NCBI GenBank assembly: GCA_016873225.1
Contig: VGXS01000001.1
Span: 186,001-250,000 of the forward strand
DNA from: Planctomycetota bacterium
GTDB taxonomy: Bacteria > Planctomycetota > Planctomycetia > Gemmatales > Gemmataceae
Direction of reading: 5' to 3'
Length of the DNA stretch: 64,000 nucleotides
Below the pieces are notes generated by a model. The model was not told where the DNA came from. It saw only the letters and a list, made by a program, of their open reading frames with translations, and did not search any database. Shown piece after piece: positions 17,488-26,093 of the stretch (position 1 is its first letter; every line of letters starts with the position of its first letter). The position numbers were made by a program, and so were the translations under genes.

Positions 17488-19863
17488 ATGACGGGCAATC
17501 AGGCCATCATCACGGGAATCGTAGTTTTTGCCCTGTCGGCGGGTCAGGTTTCAGCTGCGGACAAGCCTGTCGATTTTGAACGCCAAATCATGGGTTTGCT
17601 AGGCAAAACCGGCTGCGCGATGGGGTCTTGCCATGGGTCGTTCCAAGGAAAGGGGAACTTCCGCCTTTCCCTGTTCGGGTATGAACCCGAGCGCGACTTC
17701 ATGGCAATCGTCAGGGATTCGCAGGGACGCCGGATCGACCTCCAAAATCCCGACCAAAGCTTGCTCCTGCTGAAAGCCACCGGCCAAACCGAACACGGTG
17801 GCGGCAAACGGTTCGACCGCAACTCATGGCAGTACAAGATGTTCCGCGACTGGATCTCCCAGGGCGGCAAATGGGAAAAAGGCAGTGGCAACCTCACCAA
17901 GCTAAGCGTGAATCCCCAGGAAATCGCCTTCCGCAAGGCCGGCGAGACCGTGCCCGTGAAGGTGATCGGAACCTTCGCCAACGGCCAGTCCGAGGATCTG
18001 ACAACCCTTGCCGAGATCCGCATCAACGATGACACCGTCGCGGCACTCAAGTCGGCTCAGGTGTCAGGATTGCGGGCCGGCGATACCACGCTCGTTGTCA
18101 GCTATCGCGGCCATGTGACACCCGTCAATGTGCTGGTCCCGGCCACCTTGGCCCGCGGCGAGGCATTTCCGGCCCGCTTGTCTGAAGCCAATTTTGTCGA
18201 CACACATGTGTTCACCAAGTTGCGTCGCCTTAACATGCCCCCCTCTCCCGTTTCCGATGACATCGAGTTTCTCCGACGCGTGACGATCGACACGATCGGC
18301 ACGCTTCCGACCCCCGATGAAATCAAGGCGTTCATCGCCGACAAGAAGGCCGACAAGCGGTCACGGAAAATCGAGGAACTCCTTGGCCATCCCCTGCATG
18401 CGGCCTTGTGGGCCACGAAGTTCTCAGACATCACCGGCAATAACACCGACTCCCTTGAAAACCCGCAGCAGACCAAGTCTCGCCGAAGCCAGATGTGGCA
18501 CGATTGGTTGCGCAAGCGTTTCGCCGAAAATGTTCCCTACGACCAGATGGTTCATGACATCCTTTGCGCGACTTCGCGGGATGGAAAATCCCCTGAAGAG
18601 TTCATCAATTATGTCAAGGTGATGGATGACAAGCTCAAGGATGGATTTGTTCCCGAATACGCCCAAAAGAAAACGCTTGACCAGTTCTGGCGCAGGCAGG
18701 GTCAAGTCGGCATTGAAATTTGGGGTGAGAAAACCGCCGCCGCCTTTTTGGGTGTGCGCCTTGAATGCGCCCAATGCCACAAGCACCCGTTCGACCGCTG
18801 GACTCAGGTGGATTACCGCGCCTGGGCCAATGTGTTCAGTCAGGTGGTGACCGGTGTCAGCCCCGACATCAAGAAAGCCGCCGATGCCCTCAACGCCGAA
18901 CGCAAGGGCGAAAAGCCGAACAACAACAATGTGATTCTGGTTCGCGAGGTGTACCTCGGCCGGCCCATCGTGAACCCAAGGCGCGGATTGGCCGGAACAC
19001 TGCCGCACCCCGACACGGGCGCTCCGCTCGCCCCTCAAACCCTTGGCGGACCTGAAGTGGATGTCGCCGCCGGCAAGGATGCGCGGGAATCCGTGTTCAC
19101 CTGGATGCGCGACAAGAGCAATCCATTCTTTTCTCGCAGCCTTGTGAACCGCATTTGGGGCCACTACATGGGTGTGGGAATCGTCGAGCCAGTCGATGAT
19201 TTCTCCGTCGGCAATCCTCCGTCCAACCCGGAACTTCTCAATGCCCTTGCCGAGGAGTTCCAGAAGTCCAACTTCGACTTCCGCCGCATCGAGCGGATCA
19301 TCCTGAATTCCAACACCTACCAGCTCAGCTCGAAGTCCACCTCGATCAACAAGCTTGATGAGCGCAATCACAGCCATTCGCTGATCCGCCCGATGATGGC
19401 CGAGGTGGTGGTGGATGTCCTGGGTGCCGCGACGGGCGTGCCGGAGAACTTCGGGGCCGACGCGCCCAAGGGAAGCCGAGCCATTGAAGTCGGATCCAGC
19501 AGACTCAACAGCGCGGTCTCCTTCGCCTTCCGGATTTTTGGACGCCCCCCCCGCACGACGGCATGCGACTGCGAGAGGTCGATGGAACCGGCCCTGCCCC
19601 AGAAGCTCTACCTGATGGCGGATCCCGGCCTTCAATCGAAAATCGCAGATCAGAACAACCGACTCAAGGACTTGCTAAAGAAACACTCCGACGACAAGGC
19701 CGCGCTCGAGGAGCTTTTCTTGGCAACCCTCTCGCGCTTTCCGACCGCCGATGAGTTCAAGGCCTTCGAGGGATTCAGGGCCAAGGCCACCGATCGTCGA
19801 TCGGCTTTTTCCGACACCTTGTGGGCGCTGTTGAACACCACGGAGTTCATTTTCAACCACTGA
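17488..19863 (+). CDS. DUF1549/DUF1553 planctomycete protein with cytochrome-like motif and BIG2-like domain
   Basis: The 791-residue exported protein has a signal peptide ending SAGQVSAA. An N-terminal cytochrome c-like module has CAMGSCHGS (CX4CH rather than CXXCH). A bacterial Ig-like (BIG2-type) domain follows at about 130-230 (LSVNPQEIAF…GLRAGDTTLVVSY). The DUF1549 region comes next (FLRRVTIDTIGTLPTPDEI) with a canonical CXXCH in LECAQCHKHPFDRW, then DUF1553 (NPFFSRSLVNRIWGHYMGVGIV…). Such proteins are abundant in Planctomycetes and normally precede a DUF1501 gene, as here 73 bp downstream. Their biochemical function is unproven; a role in polysaccharide or sulfated-polymer utilisation or in redox chemistry has been suggested. 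ATG 17434 is an alternative start. Confidence 0.9.
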   Translation: MTGNQAIITGIVVFALSAGQVSAADKPVDFERQIMGLLGKTGCAMGSCHGSFQGKGNFRLSLFGYEPERDFMAIVRDSQGRRIDLQNPDQSLLLLKATGQTEHGGGKRFDRNSWQYKMFRDWISQGGKWEKGSGNLTKLSVNPQEIAFRKAGETVPVKVIGTFANGQSEDLTTLAEIRINDDTVAALKSAQVSGLRAGDTTLVVSYRGHVTPVNVLVPATLARGEAFPARLSEANFVDTHVFTKLRRLNMPPSPVSDDIEFLRRVTIDTIGTLPTPDEIKAFIADKKADKRSRKIEELLGHPLHAALWATKFSDITGNNTDSLENPQQTKSRRSQMWHDWLRKRFAENVPYDQMVHDILCATSRDGKSPEEFINYVKVMDDKLKDGFVPEYAQKKTLDQFWRRQGQVGIEIWGEKTAAAFLGVRLECAQCHKHPFDRWTQVDYRAWANVFSQVVTGVSPDIKKAADALNAERKGEKPNNNNVILVREVYLGRPIVNPRRGLAGTLPHPDTGAPLAPQTLGGPEVDVAAGKDARESVFTWMRDKSNPFFSRSLVNRIWGHYMGVGIVEPVDDFSVGNPPSNPELLNALAEEFQKSNFDFRRIERIILNSNTYQLSSKSTSINKLDERNHSHSLIRPMMAEVVVDVLGAATGVPENFGADAPKGSRAIEVGSSRLNSAVSFAFRIFGRPPRTTACDCERSMEPALPQKLYLMADPGLQSKIADQNNRLKDLLKKHSDDKAALEELFLATLSRFPTADEFKAFEGFRAKATDRRSAFSDTLWALLNTTEFIFNH

Positions 19864-19936
19864 TCGTCTTGTTCGTGACCGTTGGATTCACTTGGGGTAC
19901 GATTTTCGGGAGCTTCATTTAAGGAGGATAGGAACC

Positions 19937-21277
19937 ATGAATCAGATCGACTGCGAAGGCAACCACCGTCGTGATTTCCTCAAGATCGGCACTTCCGCCG
20001 GTCTCATGGGTCTTTCCCTTCCTGAACTTCTCCGGCTGGAAGCCGCCGCCGCTGGACGCGCGCCGGCCCAGCGCTCCCGCAAGGCCAACTCCGTGATCAT
20101 GGTTTGGCTCGCCGGTGGCCCCGCCACCATCGACATGTGGGACCTCAAGCCCGAGGCTCCCGAAGGTATTCGCGGGGAATTCAAGCCCGCCGACACCAAT
20201 GTGCGCGGCATCCGGATCAGCGAGCACATGACCGGCATGGCCAAGCTGGCCGACAAGGTCACCATCGTGCGGTCCCTGTACCACACGATTCCCTCGCACG
20301 GCCCCGCCACCACTTTCATGACCACGGGCAACAAGCCCATCCCTTCAATCCAGTACCCCGCCATGGGCTCGCTCTGCTCGAAACTGCTCGACACTCCCAC
20401 CGGCGTGCCGGCCTATGTTTCCTTCAGCGACCTGCGCGGTGGAACCGCCGGCGCCTCGGGATTCCTCGGAACGGCCCACAACCCGTTCATCGTTGAAGGC
20501 AACGCCAACTCCAACGGCAAGAGTCCCGCCGCTGCCAACCTGCGCGTTCGCGGCATTCAGCTTCCCAACGGTTTCAGCCTTGACCAGCTTTCAAACCGGG
20601 ACCAACTGCTGCAGCAGTTCGACTCGACCTTCCGCAAGCTCGACCGCAACGATGACCTGCTCGATGGCTACGACGCCTTCCACAAGCAGGCTCTTGAAAT
20701 CCTCCGCAGCGACAAGACCAAGCAGGCCTTTGACTTGGCCAAGGAAAAGAAGGAAACCCGCGAGGCCTACGGCCTTGACGCCTTCGGTCAGGGTGCCTTG
20801 GCGGCCCGCCGCCTTGTCGAGGCCGGTGTTCGGTTTGTGACCATCAGCCTTGGCGGATGGGACACCCACGGGAAGACCTTCGAATCCCACAAGACAAAGC
20901 TCCAGCCGACCCTCGACCGAACCCTTTCGGCGCTCATCGGCGACCTCGCCGAGCGTGGCCTGCTCGACAACACCATCGTCTACTGTGCCGGCGAATTCGG
21001 CCGCACGCCGAAGGTCAACAAGAATGTCGGCCGCGATCACTGGGCACGCTCGATGGCTGCCGTCATCGCTGGCGGCGGTTTCAAGGGCGGCCATGTCCAC
21101 GGCTCGACCGACGCCCAAGGCATGGCTCCCGCCCACCTACCCGTCACCCCCGACGATGTCTCGGCAACCATCTTCCAGAACCTCGGAATCGACCCGAAGA
21201 TGGAAATCCAAACCGGCAGCGGTCGCCCCATCACCCTGTTCCGCGAAGGCACGGTGATCGACTCGATCGTTTCCTGA
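19937..21277 (+). CDS. DUF1501 family protein (Tat-exported, sulfatase-fold-like)
   Basis: The 446-residue protein has a strong ribosome-binding site AAGGAGG 10 bp before the ATG. The N terminus has NHRRDFLKIGTSAGLMGLSLPELLRL, a twin-arginine export signal. The body matches the DUF1501 family, related to the alkaline-phosphatase/sulfatase fold. Characteristic segments are MVWLAGGPATIDMWDLKPEAP, SLGGWDTHG and the YCAGEFGRTPKVN block. It is coupled with the DUF1549/DUF1553 gene upstream, the usual planctomycete pair. The enzymatic activity is not known. A strong terminator follows. Confidence 0.92.
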   Translation: MNQIDCEGNHRRDFLKIGTSAGLMGLSLPELLRLEAAAAGRAPAQRSRKANSVIMVWLAGGPATIDMWDLKPEAPEGIRGEFKPADTNVRGIRISEHMTGMAKLADKVTIVRSLYHTIPSHGPATTFMTTGNKPIPSIQYPAMGSLCSKLLDTPTGVPAYVSFSDLRGGTAGASGFLGTAHNPFIVEGNANSNGKSPAAANLRVRGIQLPNGFSLDQLSNRDQLLQQFDSTFRKLDRNDDLLDGYDAFHKQALEILRSDKTKQAFDLAKEKKETREAYGLDAFGQGALAARRLVEAGVRFVTISLGGWDTHGKTFESHKTKLQPTLDRTLSALIGDLAERGLLDNTIVYCAGEFGRTPKVNKNVGRDHWARSMAAVIAGGGFKGGHVHGSTDAQGMAPAHLPVTPDDVSATIFQNLGIDPKMEIQTGSGRPITLFREGTVIDSIVS

Positions 21278-21301
21278 TTCGTCAGTCAAACGGTTTTCGT
21301 G

Positions 21302-21330
21302 GGCCCCGGAGTATTCCGGGGCCTCTTTTG
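21302..21330 (+). terminator. Rho-independent terminator after the DUF1501 gene
   Basis: GGCCCCGGA and TCCGGGGCC form a perfect 9-bp stem with a GTAT loop, followed directly by TCTTTTGTT. It lies 25 bp after the DUF1501 stop codon and would end the DUF1549-DUF1501 transcript. Confidence 0.9.
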
Positions 21331-21644
21331 TTGGATTTGAATTTCTTAATGGTGAATTTGATGGAACAACTATTCCACCGGCCCAAGAAATGCCCGCGCT
21401 GAAGGGGTGGCCGGAGCGCGAAATCTCATTCACCCTGTCAATTTGAGGCCACAAGGCGGGCCAGGGAGCGTTAGTCGATTCGTTAAAACTTCCAGCGCAA
21501 TTAACCCGCCCCTCACCTCGCCGGGACGCCCAACGCTCGGAATCGGGGCACGACAAATAGAAGCTTAGAGTAGGCTTCAAATGGGTGAGTTGGATTGTTG
21601 ACTGTGACAGAACAAACACAAATGTGCGTTGAGTAAAACCAATA

Positions 21645-21735
21645 GAGCCCGTAACGCTGTCGAAGGCGAAATGAGCGGGTTTGGATCAGGAATCGACCCG
21701 CTCACTCCGGCGCTACGCGCCTGCGTTCGGGGCTC
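21645..21735. repeat. Palindromic intergenic repeat, copy A
   Basis: This 91-bp imperfect palindrome starts GAGCCCGTAACGC and ends GCGTTCGGGGCTC, with inner arms ATGAGCGGGT and ACCCGCTCACT. Its right arm of about 40 bp matches the right arm of copy C and the reverse complement of the left arm of copy B, especially ACCCGCTCAC and CGTTCGGGGCTC. It is followed by TTTCG and could fold in RNA as a long stem-loop. Confidence 0.8.
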
Positions 21736-22025
21736 TTTCGTTCCTGTTATGGCTCATGTATTTGTTCCTTGATCGACTCGCCCCTCACTTCGCTGGGGGC
21801 TCCCAAGCATCGGCAGCCTTTGTCTGGCCTTCGTATGGAGATCCGTTCATCGCCCAGGAGAAAGGCCCTCGCAGGCGCTCAACAATCTCCTGCCAGTTCA
21901 GAGGCCGCTCGCGGCGGTCGAGGCTTGAAGGGTAAGAAAGGGCTAACAGGATGGTGGCGGGTACTGGGGTCTTGAGATGGATTGGCAACGCTGATAAACC
22001 AACGAGATGCGATTGGCATCAAATT

Positions 22026-22102
22026 GAGCCCCGAACGGAGGTGTGAAGCAACGGAGTGAACGGGTGAATTTTTACTACGCCTCGCCACCCCGCCTTCGGC
22101 TC
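22026..22102. repeat. Palindromic intergenic repeat, copy B
   Basis: About 77 bp starting GAGCCCCGAACGGAGG and ending CGCCTTCGGCTC. The left arm is the reverse complement counterpart of the conserved right arm of copies A and C (GGAGTGAACGGGT pairing with ACCCGCTCAC-type sequence). The right arm is shorter and more diverged, so this copy is oriented oppositely or partly decayed. Confidence 0.7.
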
Positions 22103-22570
22103 CAATCGCGGCCCTTTTTGTTTCTGAATTGCGATCAGTTTTTGCAGTTTGCCAAATTGAACCCCGATCCAGCCAATCCCATCAATGATGGGGACGCGCA
22201 TATGTGGATGCCGGACCGCCATTCACGGTGAAGCCCGACTCCTCCTTAACCGAACATGAAGGTTGGAAGAACTCTATGAATGATCATTGGCCCGTTCAAG
22301 TCGCGGCTTGTCTGAAGGCTTCGCCAGGCGAATTCGTGGATGTTCCGAATTTCCTGAAGTGTCAGCGATGGGCCAATATCAGGGAGTAATTCGTGGTGTA
22401 TCAGAACCTTTTGTCAATCATCGGTGACTGGCCAGCCTTGAAGGTTGTGCCGCGGTTCGCTTAATCGCATTCGGTCATGGCATGGTTTTTCTTGATTTTG
22501 GCATGGTCTTCACTTAACGAGGAATATTGCAAAACATTTCAACGCAGTAGAGCCATTGGTGGGTGCGATT

Positions 22571-22990
22571 GTGTTCCGAAAACTAGTCTATTTGGCTCTC
22601 GCGTGTCTGCCACTCGGTTGCGCCGGTGAAAACCGGGGGTTGGCACCCGTATCCGGCACGGTGTACATGAATGACAAGCCGCTTGCCAACGCCTCCGTCA
22701 TCTTCACGCCCGTGGAAGACAATGTTCGTGTTGGCGTGGGCAGCACCGACAAGAATGGCCAATACCGGCTTACCTCCTTCCAAACCAACGACGGTGCCAG
22801 AATCGGCAAGCATACTGTCACGATCAGGGCTTACGAGGTGCCCGATGGCCCTTTGAAGCCGGCCGACGACATGAGCCTGTCCCGCGGCAAGATGCTTACT
22901 CCAGCCAAATACAGCAAGGCCGATACTTCCGGGCTCACGGGCACTGTTGAAAACAAGAACAATGTCATTGATTTCAAATTGACCAACTAG
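22571..22990 (+). CDS. Small lipoprotein with a carboxypeptidase-regulatory-like beta domain
   Basis: The product is about 139 residues from GTG 22571 ([19 protein letters not shown]), with a lipobox LPLGC. TTG 22556 and GTG 22559 are alternative starts. The remainder resembles the transthyretin/carboxypeptidase-regulatory-like fold: [19 protein letters not shown], followed by [14 protein letters not shown] and [10 protein letters not shown]. In planctomycetes such small lipoproteins are commonly encoded beside DUF1559 pseudopilin genes, exactly as here (29-bp gap). Its role is unknown, perhaps an accessory of the surface pseudopilin system. It ends in TAG. Confidence 0.8.
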   Translation: MFRKLVYLALACLPLGCAGENRGLAPVSGTVYMNDKPLANASVIFTPVEDNVRVGVGSTDKNGQYRLTSFQTNDGARIGKHTVTIRAYEVPDGPLKPADDMSLSRGKMLTPAKYSKADTSGLTGTVENKNNVIDFKLTN

Positions 22991-23019
22991 GGTTTGGCAT
23001 TACCGGGAGGAAACCTGCC

Positions 23020-24201
23020 ATGTTGAAAAGGTCAACCAAGGGGTTCACCCTCATCGAATTGCTTGTGGTGATCGCCATTATCGCCGTGCTGATCGGCCTG
23101 CTGGTCCCGGCCGTTCAAAAAGTCCGCGCCGCCGCCGCGCGTGCCCAATGCAGCAACAATCTCAAGCAGCTTGGCTTGGCCATGCACAATTACCTTGGTG
23201 CCAACGGGTTTTTCCCGCAAACCTAGTTTGACAGCACAGGTGGCCAAACGGGGCTTGCCAACTGGGGTTGGATTCCCAAGCTGCTGCCTTACATCGAGCA
23301 GGAATCGCTCGCCAAGCTTGTTGACTTCAGCGACAGCTATTCCACTCCCAAGGCCGCGCCGGTGCGAATGGCGGTGATCCAGTCCATCTATTGCCCGTCC
23401 GACCCCGCTGTCGCCTCCAACAACACCTATGGCAGTTTTTCCACCTCGGGACCCTTCGGAGTTTATGGCTCGCCCCAATGGGGATGCCCGCCGCAGTACG
23501 GCGCTCCCGCGGCGGTACCTGATATTCCCGCCTCTTCGCGATTTTACGCGCAGCACGCCAGCTACTACGGTTCCTATGGCGATGGATACTCCACCAGTTC
23601 GGGTTATCCCTATGGAGGCCAGGCCGGGGACGATGGTTGCGACCAGTACACCGCCAGGGGTTCCTGGCAGAGATACAACAACGGTGGTGACCCTTATCTT
23701 CCGGATAACGCACCCCAGCCAACCTCATACCTGGGTGGAGACAAGGATGGGACCGGTGGAAGGGGATTCTTTGGCGGAGGTAAAGGGCCAACGAATCCGA
23801 CCGGTGTCGCCACCACCGGCAGGACAGTGCGCACGGCGGATGTTATCGATGGGCTTTCCAACACCATCATGCTTGGCCATACCGTGTCGAATGCCGCCGG
23901 CAGCAAGGAAGGTTGGTACCAGGGATTTTCGATCGGTGGAACATCGCTGCCGCCCAATTTCCTGCGTCCATGCATGCAATCAGGCCAAAACTACAACTGG
24001 GCTCCTTCCGGCACACCGTGCCGGCCGGCGGCTTGCGGGGCGCAATCATGGCAAACCAGGGGTTTCAACAGCTACCACACCGGTGGCGTGCTGGTGTCCA
24101 TGGGTGATGGCGGGGTCAGGTTCGTCATCGATTCCATCAACCAGAAATCCTACAATGCCTTGGGAAGCAAGGCGGGCGGCGAGCCCACGCCGGACTTCTA
24201 A
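23020..24201 (+). pseudogene. DUF1559 pseudopilin gene interrupted by one in-frame TAG
   Basis: ATG 23020 is preceded by GGGAGGAAACC. It begins [32 protein letters not shown], the pseudopilin leader and helix, and continues to NGFFPQT before TAG at 23224-23226. The same frame then continues FDSTGGQTGLANWGWIPKLLPYIEQ and runs to 24201 without another stop, ending in the MGDGGVRFV DUF1559 C-terminal motif. The full frame is 393 codons, a normal DUF1559 length. A Tyr codon (TAC/TAT) to TAG change would explain the stop. It is either a recent nonsense mutation or a sequencing error. The tail is Tyr/Gly/Ser-rich. Confidence 0.85.
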
Positions 24202-24255
24202 GGCCGGCTACAACTTGATCGGTTGTCAAAAGAAATTCAAATTCAGGAACAAAAA

Positions 24256-24344
24256 GAGACCCGATTGAAGCCGAAGGCGGAGTGAGTTGGGGGGTAGTAA
24301 TATCACCCGCTCACCTCGGCGCTTCTCTCCTCCGTTCGGGGCTC
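24256..24344. repeat. Palindromic intergenic repeat, copy C
   Basis: About 89 bp starting GAGACCCGATTGAAGCC and ending TCCGTTCGGGGCTC. The right arm carries ACCCGCTCACCTCGGCGCTT and is nearly the same as in copy A. The left arm is more diverged (GGAGTGAGTTGGGGGGT). It lies 55 bp after the interrupted DUF1559 frame and is followed by TTTCC, so it may also act as a transcript end. Confidence 0.8.
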
Positions 24345-24519
24345 TTTCCAATATACTTTATCGCAATTTTATCAGCGTCATCAATCTAACCCATATATTC
24401 AAAAAAATGACTCAAAAAGGCAGGCGTTTCAAGCAATCCTAAGAAATGAAGCTTGCGCCAAAACCTTAAAAAGCACAATAAACATCCTTTTCACTAGCAA
24501 AGTCCGTTCGCCGGTGGAA
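24345..24519. other. AT-rich intergenic tail
   Basis: Together with copy C this completes a 318-bp gap between the DUF1559 frame and the esterase gene. It is AT-rich with several A-runs and no coding frame or clear hairpin that I can support. Confidence 0.4.
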
Positions 24520-25452
24520 TCACTTGCCTTTCAGCAACCCGGCCATGGCCTGGCCCAGCGCGTCACCCACAAGGAAGCAAGTCTCCGCGTTGCCAAACTC
24601 ATGGTGTCCGTGCCCGGGATTGGGCGAGTCGGTGTTCGGCCGGACAAAATCATGGGTCGGCACGAACACGACCGACTTGCCGACCTCGGGCCTCCGGGTG
24701 GCGGAGGCTTGGGACTTCCTGAGGTTGTCCCAGGCCCGGGGCGCCTTCACCCACGGGCCGGTGAGTTCACCCACAACAACGGGAAGGTCCGCCTTGCCGA
24801 ACTCCTTGCGGATATCGAGGATCAGGTTGACAAGGTTTTGCTCGTATTCGGGCACGGCATTCTTGGGATCCACACCGTCGTTCCATCCGTGGTACCAGAC
24901 GAAACCGGCCAGCTCCGGCTTGCCCGATTCCGGCCATTCCGCCGCCAAATGGGCCAATGCCTCGCGGGTGTCGCGGATCATCATCGTGTAATAGGGGCCG
25001 GTGTCTCCGCCTGAACTCGGCGGCCTGAAATCCTTGTGCAGGCTTTTGCCTCCCCAGGCTGTTTTCACCAGAAGGATGGGGCCTCCGACGGATTCGCCCA
25101 TGACATGGCCGAATTGAAGTTCGGGTCCAAAGTGGTGCTTTCCCGGATATGGCGTGTATCCAAGGCCCAATGGGCCCAGCTTGACGGGGCCTTTTTCCAA
25201 CTTGTAGCGGACATGGACATCGTCGCGGGTGGCCCAGGTGCCGTCAGCGCGGCGGAGGTGCCCCATCCGTTTGGCGTTGTCGGGATTTTCAAGAAGCCGG
25301 CTCAGCGTACCCTTGCCCTGGTTGTAGTCACGGCCGCCAAGGTCAACAACCGCTTGGCCTTCCATGTTTGACTGACCCGCCAAAATGATCACGCGCACCA
25401 GCGGTTTGTCCGCCGGTGGCGCAAAAAAAGCCAAAACGATGACAGCCAACAT
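24520..25452 (-). CDS. Secreted sialate O-acetylesterase-like SGNH hydrolase
   Basis: This 310-residue protein has a short hydrophobic leader (MLAVIVLAFFAPPA). The N-terminal block ILAGQSNMEGQ carries the catalytic Ser of the SASA/DUF303 carbohydrate-esterase family, and the C-terminal HHEFGNAETCFLVGDALG block is typical of this group. FVWYHGWNDG and LVKTAWGGKSL are further family-like motifs. It would remove acyl groups from sugars of extracellular polysaccharides. It is divergent from msrB, with about 95 bp between the starts. Confidence 0.85.
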   Translation of the reverse strand: MLAVIVLAFFAPPADKPLVRVIILAGQSNMEGQAVVDLGGRDYNQGKGTLSRLLENPDNAKRMGHLRRADGTWATRDDVHVRYKLEKGPVKLGPLGLGYTPYPGKHHFGPELQFGHVMGESVGGPILLVKTAWGGKSLHKDFRPPSSGGDTGPYYTMMIRDTREALAHLAAEWPESGKPELAGFVWYHGWNDGVDPKNAVPEYEQNLVNLILDIRKEFGKADLPVVVGELTGPWVKAPRAWDNLRKSQASATRRPEVGKSVVFVPTHDFVRPNTDSPNPGHGHHEFGNAETCFLVGDALGQAMAGLLKGK

Positions 25453-25549
25453 GAGGCGATTCTCCCGTGGAAACCCAGTCTGGCAAGGTAACCCATGTTT
25501 TCCCTCGGCGTCCGACCTTACCTAGAAATGGACCAGGGGGTGCGTGAGC

Positions 25550-26026
25550 ATGCGTCGCGAATGGACCATGGTGCTGTTGGCGGCCATCGGTTGCCGGGGG
25601 GAAAAAATCATGAGCCACAAGGCCGAGATCTCCAGAAGCGAGGAAGAATGGCGGTCGTTGCTGACCCCCGAGCAATTCCGAATCGCCCGCAAAAAAGGCA
25701 CGGAACGGGCCTTCACGGGCGCCCTGTGGGACAACAAGAAGGAAGGTGAATATCGCTGCGTCTGCTGCGACCTTCCGCTGTTCAGTTCATCGGCCAAATA
25801 CGAGTCCGGCACGGGATGGCCGAGCTTTTTCGAGCCCGTTTCAGCCGATGCCGTGGTCACAGAGAACGATTCCTCGCTGTTCATGACACGCACGGAAATC
25901 CTCTGCCGGAGATGTATGGCGCATCTGGGCCATGTTTTCCCCGATGGCCCTGCACCCACCGGCATGCGCTTCTGCACCAATTCCGCGGCGCTCTCCTTCG
26001 TGCCGAAGGAAGCCCCTTCCCCTTGA
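25550..26026 (+). CDS. msrB: Peptide-methionine (R)-S-oxide reductase, probable lipoprotein
   Basis: This 158-residue protein reduces methionine-R-sulfoxide in proteins. The zinc site is formed by two CxxC pairs (CVCC and CRRC), and the catalytic Cys is in RFCTNSAALSF. GTGWPSFF is the family substrate-binding motif. From ATG 25550 the N terminus reads MRREWTMVLLAAIGCRG, a possible lipoprotein signal with Cys15, so the enzyme may act in the periplasm or on the membrane surface. A cytoplasmic form starting at the later MSHKAE Met cannot be excluded. Confidence 0.92.
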   Translation: MRREWTMVLLAAIGCRGEKIMSHKAEISRSEEEWRSLLTPEQFRIARKKGTERAFTGALWDNKKEGEYRCVCCDLPLFSSSAKYESGTGWPSFFEPVSADAVVTENDSSLFMTRTEILCRRCMAHLGHVFPDGPAPTGMRFCTNSAALSFVPKEAPSP

Positions 26027-26093
26027 ATTCGCCCGAACCGGTTGGTTATGTCCTGCCCCAAACTCCCCATCACCGTTTGGGCTGGATCCGATC

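Larger units (their letters stand above)
21331..22558. other. Gene-poor stretch of about 1.2 kb with repeat remnants
   Basis: No convincing gene is visible between the terminator and the small lipoprotein. Besides palindromic copies A and B there are weaker related pieces, such as CCGCCCCTCACCTCGCCGGGACG near 21508 and CGCCCCTCACTTCGCTGGGGGC near 21779. They suggest decayed copies of the same element. A 61-codon open frame at 22204-22389 has no recognisable family and no good ribosome-binding site. The stretch from about 22390 to 22540 is AT-richer and may hold the promoter of the lipoprotein-pseudopilin pair. Confidence 0.5.

Noticed and set aside
18424-19635. 403-codon open frame opposite the DUF1549/DUF1553 gene.
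   Set aside because: Antisense shadow with no family features.
22204-22389. 61-codon open frame in the repeat-rich gap.
   Set aside because: No ribosome-binding site or recognisable family; left as non-coding.
15976-23226. TAG reassigned to an amino acid (two genes with in-frame TAG).
   Set aside because: TAG is used as the normal stop in ffh, tpiA, purB, the 1771-residue gene and the small lipoprotein gene, so recoding is unlikely; local nonsense mutations or errors are simpler.
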